This document shows positions 51,277 to 59,790 of a DNA stretch of 64,000 nucleotides, piece after piece (the first letter of the stretch is position 1; every line of letters starts with the position of its first letter). The position numbers and the translations under genes are program-made. The stretch comes from Acidimicrobiia bacterium (lineage in GTDB: Bacteria > Actinomycetota > Acidimicrobiia > Acidimicrobiales > Poriferisodalaceae). Location: the NCBI GenBank assembly GCA_022826045.1, contig JAJDVQ010000006.1:1-64000 (forward strand), given 5' to 3'. The notes below the pieces were generated by a model, which was given only the letters and a program-made list of their open reading frames with translations, did not search any database and was not told where the DNA came from.

Positions 51277-52286
51277 AGCGCCGCTACGGCATCTCGATGG
51301 GCGTGAGCCCTCGCGAGCCGCTGGAACGCACGGCCCAACTGGCCCGGGCCATCGACGAGCGAGGCTTCGAGGCGCTGTGGTTCATCGACTTCCAGCTCGG
51401 GATGAAGGACGTGTACGCCGCCATGAACCTGGCTGCACTGTCTACCGACAACGTGCTCATCGGAGCAGGCGTCACCAACCTGGTCACCCGTCACCCCACG
51501 GTCACTGCCAACGCCACCGCAGCCCTCGACGAGCTGTCCGGCGGCCGTGCCGTGCTGGGTCTCGGCGCGGGCTGGTCAGCGGTGCTCGGTGCCGGGGGCG
51601 CGCCGTCCAAGGTGGCCGAGCTGCGCTCGGGAATCGACGAATTGCGGCAGCTCTTCAGCGGCGAGCCATGCGATCTCTACGGCAGCCAGGTTCGCTTGGC
51701 CACCGCGACGCGCCAGATCCCCATCTACCTGGCCGTGTCGCAGCCCGCCATGCTGCAGCTCGCCGCACAGACGTGCGACGGCGTCGTGCTCATGGGCGCC
51801 GCCGATCCCGAGTTCTGCGCGTGGCAGCTCGAGTTCATCCACCAAGGGCTCGCGGCAGCCGGTCGCGACCGATCAGAGCTCACCGTCGACCTGTTCGTCA
51901 CGATGTCGATGGACGACGACCGCCAGGCCGCCCTCGACGATGTGAGGGCCTGGGCCGTCAGCCAAGCAGCCACCTTCCATCCGTGGAAGCGCATGCCGCC
52001 GGCGTGGGAGCGGTTCCGCCCCGAGTTCGAGCGCGCCGCAGATGCCTACGGCCTGGTCGACCACCTGTCGCTCCAAGCGGAGCACAAGCACCTCGTGTCC
52101 GACGAGTTCGTCACGTCGGTGGCGCTGGCGGGCGACCGCGACACCTGCGTCGACCGGATCCGCGAGCTCTGGCAGCTCGACATCGACCGCATCACGTTCG
52201 CGCTGCTGTCGGGCGGTCGCCGCCAACGCCTCGCGCAACTGGCCGACGATCTCATCGCCAACGTCGAAGCAGAGGGAGAAGGCTGA
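51273..52286 (+). CDS. LLM-class flavin-dependent oxidoreductase
   Basis: Luciferase-like TIM-barrel protein (337 aa): MKRRYGISMGVSPREPLERTAQLARAIDERGFEALWFID, with VTNLVTRHPTVTANATAALDELSGGRAVLGLGAGW and IPIYLAVSQPAMLQLAAQTCDGVVL. The pattern resembles actinobacterial F420-dependent enzymes (methylene-H4MPT reductase/hydride transferase-like), but FMN-dependent monooxygenases share it. ATG 51273 overlaps the hydrolase stop. Its cofactor, F420 or FMN, decides whether it reduces or oxygenates the acyl substrate of this operon. Confidence 0.82.
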   Translation: MKRRYGISMGVSPREPLERTAQLARAIDERGFEALWFIDFQLGMKDVYAAMNLAALSTDNVLIGAGVTNLVTRHPTVTANATAALDELSGGRAVLGLGAGWSAVLGAGGAPSKVAELRSGIDELRQLFSGEPCDLYGSQVRLATATRQIPIYLAVSQPAMLQLAAQTCDGVVLMGAADPEFCAWQLEFIHQGLAAAGRDRSELTVDLFVTMSMDDDRQAALDDVRAWAVSQAATFHPWKRMPPAWERFRPEFERAADAYGLVDHLSLQAEHKHLVSDEFVTSVALAGDRDTCVDRIRELWQLDIDRITFALLSGGRRQRLAQLADDLIANVEAEGEG

Positions 52287-53047
52287 TGACAACGGATCCG
52301 CGAGTGGCGCTGGTGACCGCAGCCGCCGGTGCCGGCATCGGGGCCGCAGCGGCGAGGCGGCTCGCCCAGGACGGCTTCGACGTGGTGGTCACCGACGCTC
52401 ACGAGCGCCGGTGCCACGAGTTCGCCGACGAGCTCGCCGGCGAAGCTGGGAGGCAGGTGAGCGCCTACCACCTCGATGTCACCGACCACGCCCAGGTGCA
52501 GCGCGTCATTGCGGAGGCAGCGGCGGCCAAGGGCAGGCTCGATGTGCTGGTCAACAACGCAGGCTGGTCGAAGATCGAGCCGGTGGCCGAGATGTCGGTG
52601 GAGACGTGGCAGCGCTGCCTCGATGTCGACCTGACCGGCACCTTCGTGTGCATGCGCGCCGCGCTCCCGCACATGATCGCCGCAGGGAGCGGTTCGATCG
52701 TCAACATCTCGTCGATCGCGGCCTGGGAGATGTCGGCCGAGCACGGCGCGGCATATTCCGCTGCCAAGGCCGGCGTGCTCGCGCTCACCCGTGTGGCCGC
52801 CGCCGAGAACGGCACCCACGGCATACGGGTCAATGCGATCGCCCCGGGCCTGATCTACAACGACTTCCTGCGCCGGATCTACCCGGAAGAGTTCTTCACG
52901 AGCTACTTGGCCGAGAAGGCGTTCCTGGGTCGCATCGGGCAGCCCGACGATGTCGCGGCCATGGTGTCGCTGCTGGCGTCGGATGAGTCGAGCTATGTCA
53001 CCGGCGAGGTGTTCACCGTTTCGGGCGGCGTGTCGGCTCGTGGATGA
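52286..53047 (+). CDS. Short-chain dehydrogenase/reductase
   Basis: Classical SDR (253 aa): nucleotide motif TAAAGAGIG (11-19; Ala replaces the usual Gly at the second position), NNAG, Ser in INISS, catalytic Tyr157-x3-Lys161 in YSAAKAG and the C-terminal VTGEVFTVSGG. It is likely a 3-hydroxyacyl-CoA or alcohol dehydrogenase using NAD(P)H. It starts by a 1-nt overlap (TGATG) and ends the operon, 10 bp before the convergent 191-aa gene. Confidence 0.88.
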   Translation: MTTDPRVALVTAAAGAGIGAAAARRLAQDGFDVVVTDAHERRCHEFADELAGEAGRQVSAYHLDVTDHAQVQRVIAEAAAAKGRLDVLVNNAGWSKIEPVAEMSVETWQRCLDVDLTGTFVCMRAALPHMIAAGSGSIVNISSIAAWEMSAEHGAAYSAAKAGVLALTRVAAAENGTHGIRVNAIAPGLIYNDFLRRIYPEEFFTSYLAEKAFLGRIGQPDDVAAMVSLLASDESSYVTGEVFTVSGGVSARG

Positions 53048-53056
53048 GGGACCCCC

Positions 53057-53632
53057 TCAGGCGACGCCGGTGCCCGCGTCGATCTCGTCGAGGATGGACT
53101 CGGCAACCAGGTAGTCCGCGGCGGCAGCTTCGAGCTTGCTGAACCAAGCCTGTTCGACCGCGATGCCGTTCCGGAAGGCGTCGGCGCGGGCGTCGTCGAT
53201 CAGCGCTTGGCGCGCAGCTGCGGCAGGCTCGTCGGCCAAGCGCATGTCGATCGTGCTCACCGCTCTGTCACCCCGGGCACCGGCGTCGGCTCCGATGTGG
53301 GTCACGCCCCGCTCCAGGCTCTGCTGAAGTGTTCCGGCGATCGCCGCCAGCGGCACCGGCGGCTCGAACGTCACCGATGCGATGCCGACACTGCGCGCCG
53401 CAAGCTCGGCTGCCGCGAGAACGTCGGGAGCGGTCGCCCACGCCGACGCCCCGAGAGTCTCAGTCTCGAGTGCCGCGCAGAACGCACGCACTGCCGCGCC
53501 GTGATGAATCTCAGCGAACGTGACGTTGTCGGCGATGCGCTCTGCCATGCCGGCGTCACATCCCGCGACGCTGCTGGCGCGGTAGACGAGATCGTGGATC
53601 TCCCGGGGCGCAACGGTGACGGTCGTGCTCAT
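53057..53632 (-). CDS. Hypothetical protein (191 aa), last gene of the betaine-transport set
   Basis: Mostly helical, acidic protein: EIHDLVYRASSVAGCDAGMAERIADNVTFAEIHHGAAVRAFCAAL, then Ala-rich helices. The first segment recalls DUF3726 proteins and, more distantly, the N-terminal helices of LDH2/malate-dehydrogenase-like enzymes, but the match is too weak to name. Start ATG 53632. It lies 30 bp after the M19 paralogue on the same strand and is probably co-transcribed with it. Confidence 0.55.
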   Translation of the reverse strand: MSTTVTVAPREIHDLVYRASSVAGCDAGMAERIADNVTFAEIHHGAAVRAFCAALETETLGASAWATAPDVLAAAELAARSVGIASVTFEPPVPLAAIAGTLQQSLERGVTHIGADAGARGDRAVSTIDMRLADEPAAAARQALIDDARADAFRNGIAVEQAWFSKLEAAAADYLVAESILDEIDAGTGVA

Positions 53633-53662
53633 GTCACCGGTTCGCTCGGCGGTCTGTCCCCG

Positions 53663-54619
53663 TCATCCGAAGAGCTCTCCGAACAGGCGCAGCCAGTTGC
53701 CGCCGAGGATGCTGTCGCGTTCGGCGGGCGAGAACCCGGCTTCGTCGATGCCCTCAGCGAGCGATCGGAAGTCCCGGGGTCCGCGGAACCACGCGGGCCA
53801 CTCGGGAAAGTCGGGGATCGCTCCGGTATCGGCGGGGCGGTCCCAGCGGCCGCTGCGCATCCAGCCCAACCCATCGGGCTGCCACCCGAGCACAGCATCG
53901 GTGCCGATGGCGACATGGGACACGCCAACCTGCTCGGCTAGCCGAGCGATCATGGCGCAGTACTCCTGGCGCGAAACGCCGGCCCCGCCCATGAACAGCG
54001 GGTAGAGCGTGCATCCGATCACCCCGCCGCGCGCCGCCACCGCGTCGAGCACCTCGTCGGACTTGTTGCGGGGCGAGTCGCAGAACCACCGCGGGTTCCC
54101 GTGGGTCACCGCGACCGGCTGCGCCGATGCGTGAACCGCATCGAGGCTGGTCCGGTTGCCGACGTGGGACAGGTCGATCAGCACCCCGGCGTCGTTGAGC
54201 GCGGCCACCATGCGATGCCCGGCGCGGGTCAGCCCGCCGTCGCTGGGCTCCCAGCAGCTCGACCCCAGATGGTTGGCGATGTTGTAGGTGAGTTGCACGA
54301 CGCGCACACCGACGTCGGCGAAGATCTGCGCCATCTCGGGGTCATCGCCCAGCATCGAGCTGTTCTGGAAGCCGAGCACTGCGCCCAGCACGTCGTCGTC
54401 GACCGCTTGGCGCATCTCGGCGACGTTGGTGACCACTCGGAGTGCATCGGCGTTGTGCCGGCACAGGTGTCGGAATTCGCCGATGCGCGTCATCGCCCCG
54501 GCGAGGTCCTCCCATGCCCCGACGGTGGCGTGGACGATGTTCACGCCACCGGATCGGACCTCGTCGATGACCGGGCGGGACCAGTGGTTGATTTCGAGCC
54601 CGTCGATGATCACCCACAC
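53663..54619 (-). CDS. Peptidase M19-like protein lacking key metal ligands
   Basis: Protein of 318 aa with the fold pattern of membrane dipeptidases: VLIDLSHVGNRTSLDA and VAVTHGNPRWFCDSPRNKSDEVLDAVAARGGVIGCTLYP correspond to the His-bearing strands and AIGTDAVLGW to the late Asp. The N-terminal H-x-D motif is replaced by IIDGLEINHW, and the bridging Glu region reads VLGFQNSSML without Glu. It may bind one metal or use different ligands. GTG 54619 overlaps the end of the 592-aa gene by 10 nt. Compare the intact M19 at 29700. Confidence 0.8.
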   Translation of the reverse strand: MWVIIDGLEINHWSRPVIDEVRSGGVNIVHATVGAWEDLAGAMTRIGEFRHLCRHNADALRVVTNVAEMRQAVDDDVLGAVLGFQNSSMLGDDPEMAQIFADVGVRVVQLTYNIANHLGSSCWEPSDGGLTRAGHRMVAALNDAGVLIDLSHVGNRTSLDAVHASAQPVAVTHGNPRWFCDSPRNKSDEVLDAVAARGGVIGCTLYPLFMGGAGVSRQEYCAMIARLAEQVGVSHVAIGTDAVLGWQPDGLGWMRSGRWDRPADTGAIPDFPEWPAWFRGPRDFRSLAEGIDEAGFSPAERDSILGGNWLRLFGELFG

Positions 54620-56388
54620 CTCACCCGATTGCCGATCGTCTTCGGATGGCCGTTGCTTCCGGGACGGGTCGGCAGCACCCAATTGTCGTGCGCGTCTGGA
54701 TCATTGCGGCGCCCGCCATGAGGCCGCTCGGCAGTCTCGGCGGTCCCGTAGTCCGCGAGGCGCGGGGCGCCGCCGAACAGCGTGACCCGCAGCCAGTCGG
54801 TCGACTTGGGCTTGAAGTTGTCCATGCCGTAGGTGGCGAGCTGGAAGCGCTGCAGCATCAGCGGCAGGTAGCGCTCGGAGCAGGCATTGTCGCGCGGCTC
54901 GCCGTACGTGCGGTCGCTCGCGTGGAGCCGCTCGGCTGCGAGCCGGTGGGTGGGATGGTCGTCGAGGACGCTGTGGATCGGCGTCGCGTCGTCGTAGCCG
55001 TCGAGCGTGGCACGCAGCCGCCACAGCCGCAGCGCCACGTCGATCGCCACGTCGCGGTGCGAGGGGTCGAGCTGGTCCCGGCGGGTGCGACGCGGCTCCT
55101 CGGTGTTGTCGCTGATGACCCACCACCACGCCTCGGCCGAGGTGTCGTCGAGGTCGAGCTCATCCAGCCACGCGAAACGCTCCGACAGCATGGCTCGCAT
55201 CTGGCGGACGGTCACGGCGGGATCGAGCGAGCCGTGCTCTGAGACGGCGAGCACTTCGTCGACCAGGTCGTCGTCGGCGTCGTGCAGTTCGGTCAGCAAC
55301 GATACGACCAGCTCGGTGGTCTCGGGATCGCAGCCCTCCGCCCAGCGATACAGGGCATCGAAGGGCAGGGGGTCGCTGCGGCAGCTCTCGAAGGCGTCCC
55401 GGATTCGCTCGACGGCTGCAGCCACTTCGACGGCGTTGAGGAACGGCCGGCAGTCGTCGTCGGTCCCGTTGACGAAGTGCAGGTGCGCCCGTTCGATCCA
55501 CGCGCCGAGGAGCGCGAGCCGGTCCGGGGTGCCTCGCAGCGATCGAACGTCGGCCAGTGCCATCTCCCGGACGGCAACCCACGCATGCAGCACACGGGGG
55601 TGTTTGAACGCGAAGGGCACCAGCCCCAGGCCGGTGGCGTTGCCGAGCCCGAAGTACCGGCTCCACTCGGCGTCGAAGCGCACAGCGGCGCTTGGGTTTG
55701 CGGCTCGGGCGCAGTGCTCGACGAGGTCGTAGCCCAGTTCCCGGAACATCCATGCGCACAGCATCTGGGCCCGGTAGGGCACCCGCAGCGGATGGCCGCT
55801 GGGGAACCCCTCAAACGAGCGCATGCCGTACTTGCCGTTGGCGTAGAACGCAGTGCTGCGCAGGATGTAGCCGGCGTCGGCGACCTGTGCAGGATCGGGC
55901 TGGGTGCCTGCGGCGAGGGCGTTCACGAGGTAGTCGAAGAAGCGCACGCTCCGATTGCCGCGTGTGAGCACCAGGACACGCGCATCGAACCGCCCCGACT
56001 CCTGGCGGGGGATCTCGCGGCGGAGCAGACTCAGGAACCCGCCGGTCGGTTCACCGTCGACCAGTGCGCCGGTGACCTCCCACCGATCCGCGATCACCCG
56101 GTCGGTGTGCTCGGTCTCGTCGATCGTCGTCGTGAACGCGATGAAGCTGAGCAGCCAGCCGCCCGCGTCGACCTGGTACACGGCCTCGCCGTGGCCCTGT
56201 TCGTCGATATCGAACCGCACCCGCTGGGCCTTCCAGCCGTCACGCGCAGCTCGGCGCAGCAAGGTTCGGCTGAAGCTGTAGCGGGTCAGGCGAGCCGCAC
56301 CCATCATCGTCGGCTGCATCACCACCTGTGGGGGACGCAAGCGGGACCGTCGCGCGGACAGCTCCGCCTGCAGCAGGTTCTCAGACAC
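54610..56388 (-). CDS. Orphan conserved protein (592 aa) in betaine-transport operon
   Basis: Large soluble protein without a recognised domain. Features: an N-terminal basic helix (RYSFSRTLLRRAARDGW), a beta-rich segment with AVYQVDAGGWLLSFIAFTTT, ADAGYILRSTAFYANGKYGM and SFEGFPSGHPLRVPYRAQML, many Trp/Arg residues and a C-terminal DNACSERYLPLMLQRFQLATYGMDNFKPKS segment. No signal peptide or transmembrane helix is seen. Start ATG 56388. It overlaps the M19-like gene, and both follow the glycine-betaine-type transporter genes on the same strand, so a role in metabolising the imported compound is suggested. Confidence 0.65.
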   Translation of the reverse strand: MSENLLQAELSARRSRLRPPQVVMQPTMMGAARLTRYSFSRTLLRRAARDGWKAQRVRFDIDEQGHGEAVYQVDAGGWLLSFIAFTTTIDETEHTDRVIADRWEVTGALVDGEPTGGFLSLLRREIPRQESGRFDARVLVLTRGNRSVRFFDYLVNALAAGTQPDPAQVADAGYILRSTAFYANGKYGMRSFEGFPSGHPLRVPYRAQMLCAWMFRELGYDLVEHCARAANPSAAVRFDAEWSRYFGLGNATGLGLVPFAFKHPRVLHAWVAVREMALADVRSLRGTPDRLALLGAWIERAHLHFVNGTDDDCRPFLNAVEVAAAVERIRDAFESCRSDPLPFDALYRWAEGCDPETTELVVSLLTELHDADDDLVDEVLAVSEHGSLDPAVTVRQMRAMLSERFAWLDELDLDDTSAEAWWWVISDNTEEPRRTRRDQLDPSHRDVAIDVALRLWRLRATLDGYDDATPIHSVLDDHPTHRLAAERLHASDRTYGEPRDNACSERYLPLMLQRFQLATYGMDNFKPKSTDWLRVTLFGGAPRLADYGTAETAERPHGGRRNDPDAHDNWVLPTRPGSNGHPKTIGNRVRCG

Positions 56389-56497
56389 CGACGGCTCTCA
56401 CCGGAGCATTCTCACGCATGACCCTCGGAGCGGCCGGGCGAAGAGGGAGGGCCTCGCCAGACCGCTTCGGGGGTCGCGTGGTCGACCGAGCCGACGG

Positions 56498-57619
56498 TCA
56501 GCTCCCGGCAGCCAGCGCAGCCTCGATCCACGGATCGATCACGTCGCGGTTGGCGGCAATCCAGTCGGCGGCTGCAGCAGCGATCTGCTCGTCGGAGTTG
56601 GCGCCCGAGTCGATGGCGACAGCCTGTACGGCGACCGCCAGCGGATCCAGCTTGAAGTCCTCGAGCAGCGACGCTGCCGCCGGGTTGGCGTTGAGGAAGT
56701 CGATGTTGGCGGTCACCACGATGTCTGAGGGCGTGAACATCGTCGTGCAGGGATCGTTGGTGCACGCAGCGCCGACTGCGGAGACCCCATCCTGGCCATC
56801 GAGGGCCTGATCGGGCTCGATGGCCAGCCACAGCACATCGCGGCCCGGCACGAGCTTGCCGACGAAGGCCGTGGGCGTCCACACGTACTGCAGCACCGGT
56901 CCGCCCCCGGCGAAGCTCGCCTGGGACTCCGCGAACAGCGCCGAGTGAGTGGCCGACACCTGCGCCGCGCGGTCATCCCAGCCGTTCTTGGCAAGGGTGT
57001 CGTTGATGACCTTCTGGCAGCCCCAGCCGTCATCGCAGCCGTTGATGTCAGCCTTGCCGTCGCCGTCGCTGTCGAAGTGAGCAACCGCTTCAGGATTGTC
57101 GAGCAATTCCCCGAGTGTCGTGAAGCCGAACTGCTCGGCACTGGGAATGTCGACGAGCAGGCCCTGGAGCGCGCCCGACGCCATCATCGTGCCCACGTAA
57201 CGGGCCTTGTCGCCGAAGGTCCCCCCGTCGGGGCTCTCGCCCTCGAGCAAGGGGGTGTGGTTGAGGGGCCATGAAGATCCCCACAAGTCGTAGTCACCCT
57301 GGGCAACGGCCGGGTAGAACGTCGCCGGCGTGATTTCCTCCGGATCGGTCACTTCGTAGCCGAGCTCCTCGAGGAGTTGCTGGATGACGAAGTTCTGGAA
57401 GTTGGTCTCGATCCAGTTGCCCCGCGCCATTGTGACGGTCACGCCCTGACCGGGCAGTGCCGCGGGTTCGGTCGCGGCAGGCTCGGTCGCCGCCGGTGCG
57501 GCGGCTTCGGTGGTCGGTGCTGCGGCGTCGGATGTGGAGTCGTCATCTCCACAGGCGGCAGCGATCAGGCCGAACGCCATGAGAACGACAATGAGCAGTC
57601 GTCCGCGATAGGTGTGCAT
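56498..57619 (-). CDS. proX: Glycine betaine/quaternary-amine ABC transporter, substrate-binding lipoprotein
   Basis: Binding protein of 373 aa (OpuAC/ProX family). Lipobox LIAAAC (Cys23), a short Thr/Ala/Glu linker, then the mature domain with VTMARGNWIETNFQNFVIQQLLEELGYEV, YDLWGSSWPLNHTPLLEG and Trp-containing motifs that in this family form the aromatic cage for trimethylammonium groups. The C-terminal WIAANRDVIDPWIEAAL is typical. ATG 57619 gives a proper signal; the longer frame from 57673 does not. It is preceded by 200 bp of spacer after proW. Confidence 0.88.
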   Translation of the reverse strand: MHTYRGRLLIVVLMAFGLIAAACGDDDSTSDAAAPTTEAAAPAATEPAATEPAALPGQGVTVTMARGNWIETNFQNFVIQQLLEELGYEVTDPEEITPATFYPAVAQGDYDLWGSSWPLNHTPLLEGESPDGGTFGDKARYVGTMMASGALQGLLVDIPSAEQFGFTTLGELLDNPEAVAHFDSDGDGKADINGCDDGWGCQKVINDTLAKNGWDDRAAQVSATHSALFAESQASFAGGGPVLQYVWTPTAFVGKLVPGRDVLWLAIEPDQALDGQDGVSAVGAACTNDPCTTMFTPSDIVVTANIDFLNANPAAASLLEDFKLDPLAVAVQAVAIDSGANSDEQIAAAAADWIAANRDVIDPWIEAALAAGS

Positions 57620-57819
57620 CGGTATCCCCCCCTGGCAATGGTCCCCTGAACCCCGAGGGCCGCGACCATACACATCTGTCTAGTTCGAGCACTCCATGCA
57701 TGCAATAGCGAAGTCTTCTTCTCTTTTGGAGCGAAGTTCTTTGCGCCCAGTCTTGTGCGAACAGGCGCAGCGCGAGGTCTCAGAACGAGGGTCGGCGGTG
57801 CACTCGAGGGTCGCTGCGG
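57620..57819 (-). other. Spacer between proW and proX
   Basis: Two hundred bases without a gene. It includes the proX ribosome-binding region (GGGGGGG about 57626-57632 on the plus-strand complement) and an AT-rich stretch (57690-57750) that could hold a separate promoter for proX and the genes after it. No stable hairpin is evident. Confidence 0.35.
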
Positions 57820-59790
57820 CTACGACGCAGCGCTGGCGCGCCAGCCGCGCGCCGCGAGCATCAGACCGCCGATGACGGTGAGAAATGCGCTGGCCCCGGG
57901 CCCGAGCGCCGGCGTTGCAAGTCGGACGAACGAAGCGATCCACGCAACTCCGACTGCGGCGATCGCGCATCCCGTCCCGAACGCGACGAGACCCGCGAAA
58001 CGCTGCAATGACCCGCGGCGCACGAGCCGAACGAGCGCCGCCGCAGCGCCGATCAACGTGAGCGCCAGCACGATGTAACCGATCTGCGGCCCGGCAGCAT
58101 CGAGGCCGCGGACTGTCACGCGCCGGGTCAGCGACAGGGCCTCGGCCAGCAGTTCGGCTGCCAGGCCGCCTTGGTCGACGCCCTCTGCCTCGGCTGCCAT
58201 CTCAGCGGCGATCTGGGCTGCGTCGCTGCGCTGGTCCAGCAGCCACGATCCTGACGCTCCTGCGAACACCAGGAACAGCGTCAGCACCGCGATGCTGATC
58301 ACTTCCTTCGTGCCCACACGAGCCACGTCGCCGTCAGACTCTGCCCGCGCCGCAGCGAAAGCGCCGCCGCCCAGGACGAGCAGCGCGCCACCGAGGGCCA
58401 GCCACACGCCCGTGGCGTGGCTGTAGTTGTCGCTGCGTGGGGAGATGCTCAGGTACGCCACGACGAGCGACACCAGCACCAGGCCGGAAGCGAAGAACGC
58501 CCGGGCGCTGGCGATGAATTTGGTCCGACTGCGCGGGCTCGACAGTGCTGCAACGCCGCCGAAGGCCACGGTGAGGCCGACGAGACCGAACAGGATCCCG
58601 AACCACGAGCCCCCGGTGGCGTCCAGCCCGCTGTGAGCCCCGGGAAGGTCGTTGTCGTCGAATCGGGCGTAGCTCGACAGCAGGCCGGCGTCGTTGCCCC
58701 AAGTCAGCAACGTCGAGAACGCACAGAAGAGGCCGCCGGCGAGGGCCGTCATCGCCCCGAGGCGCTGGGCGGGGCCGAGCCGCGCAGGCACCGGCGCCTC
58801 GGCAGGAGGGGGCGTCTCGGCGTCAGACTCCATGCCCCGAACGGGGGGCACCACCGGGTCCGAGCGTGTGCTCCATGCGCTGCGCATCCGTGCGAAGAGA
58901 CTGCGGCGGTCGACCTTGTCGTCGGGCTGGGAGATCCGGTCCAGCAGCACGCCGACGAAGTAGAGGCCGGCCCCGGCTGATGCGCCGATGGGGATGTCGG
59001 CCGTGTTGAGAGCGGTGAGGATCGGTTTCCCGAGACCGCCGCCGGCGATGATCGCGACGATGCCCACCATCGACAGCGACAGGAGCAGCGTCTGGTTGAG
59101 CCCGGCCATGATCGCTGGCCGCGCCAGCGGGAGCTGCACCTCGCGCAGCACCCGGCCCTCGGTAGCGCCGAACGCCCGGGCTGCTTCGACCACGTCGGCA
59201 GGGACTTGACGGAGCCCCAGGTTGGTGAGACGGACGATGGGAGGCAGAGCGAAGACCAGCGTGGCCAGCACCCCGGGCGTGCGGCGGACGCCGAACAGGA
59301 AGATGATGGGGAGCAGGTAGACGAAGGGGTGGATGACCTGCATGCCGTCGAGGACGGGACGCAGCCGGCCCCAGAACGAGTCGACGCGGGCCGCCAGGAT
59401 CCCCAACGGGATGCCGATCGCCGTGCAGATCATCACCGCCACGATGATCATCCCGACCGTTTCCATGGTGAGGTCCCAGTACTCGTTGCCGAGCAGTCCG
59501 CATACCAACAGGCCAGCCGCGCTGCCGAGCCCCACCAGTGCATTTCGTGTGGTGAGCCCCAGCAGGAAGAAGAGCAGCAGGACGACCGGCCACGGCAGCC
59601 AGGACTGGAGCAGGTTGTCGATGATGAGCTCGAGGAGCTTGTCGACGGGCCACTTGACGGCGTCGAGGAAGCCCGTGATGTGGGTCGTCAGCCAGAAGAC
59701 GATTTCCTCGATCCAGCGACCGAAGGGAATCTCCCAGACGTCGAGGGTGCGGTTGTCCCAGAAACTGGTGGCGAGCGCGCCCGCGGTCAC
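57820..59790 (-). CDS. proW: Glycine betaine ABC transporter permease with long C-terminal membrane extension
   Basis: Protein of 656 aa, about twice the normal ProW/OpuAB length. Residues 1 to about 300 are the permease: several helices, then the EAA loop EAARAFGATEGRVLREVQLPLARPAIMAGLNQTLL that docks on the ATPase. After a cytoplasmic linker (about 300-345, RSLFARMRSAWSTRSDPVV...PPPAEAPVP) comes an extra about 310-residue domain with some eight further hydrophobic helices (LGAMTALAGGLFCAFSTLL, FGILFGLVGLTVAFGGVAAL, EVISIAVLTLFLVFAGASGSWLL and others) of no known family. GTG 59790 overlaps the ATPase stop (GTGA). Confidence 0.88.
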   Translation of the reverse strand: MTAGALATSFWDNRTLDVWEIPFGRWIEEIVFWLTTHITGFLDAVKWPVDKLLELIIDNLLQSWLPWPVVLLLFFLLGLTTRNALVGLGSAAGLLVCGLLGNEYWDLTMETVGMIIVAVMICTAIGIPLGILAARVDSFWGRLRPVLDGMQVIHPFVYLLPIIFLFGVRRTPGVLATLVFALPPIVRLTNLGLRQVPADVVEAARAFGATEGRVLREVQLPLARPAIMAGLNQTLLLSLSMVGIVAIIAGGGLGKPILTALNTADIPIGASAGAGLYFVGVLLDRISQPDDKVDRRSLFARMRSAWSTRSDPVVPPVRGMESDAETPPPAEAPVPARLGPAQRLGAMTALAGGLFCAFSTLLTWGNDAGLLSSYARFDDNDLPGAHSGLDATGGSWFGILFGLVGLTVAFGGVAALSSPRSRTKFIASARAFFASGLVLVSLVVAYLSISPRSDNYSHATGVWLALGGALLVLGGGAFAAARAESDGDVARVGTKEVISIAVLTLFLVFAGASGSWLLDQRSDAAQIAAEMAAEAEGVDQGGLAAELLAEALSLTRRVTVRGLDAAGPQIGYIVLALTLIGAAAALVRLVRRGSLQRFAGLVAFGTGCAIAAVGVAWIASFVRLATPALGPGASAFLTVIGGLMLAARGWRASAAS

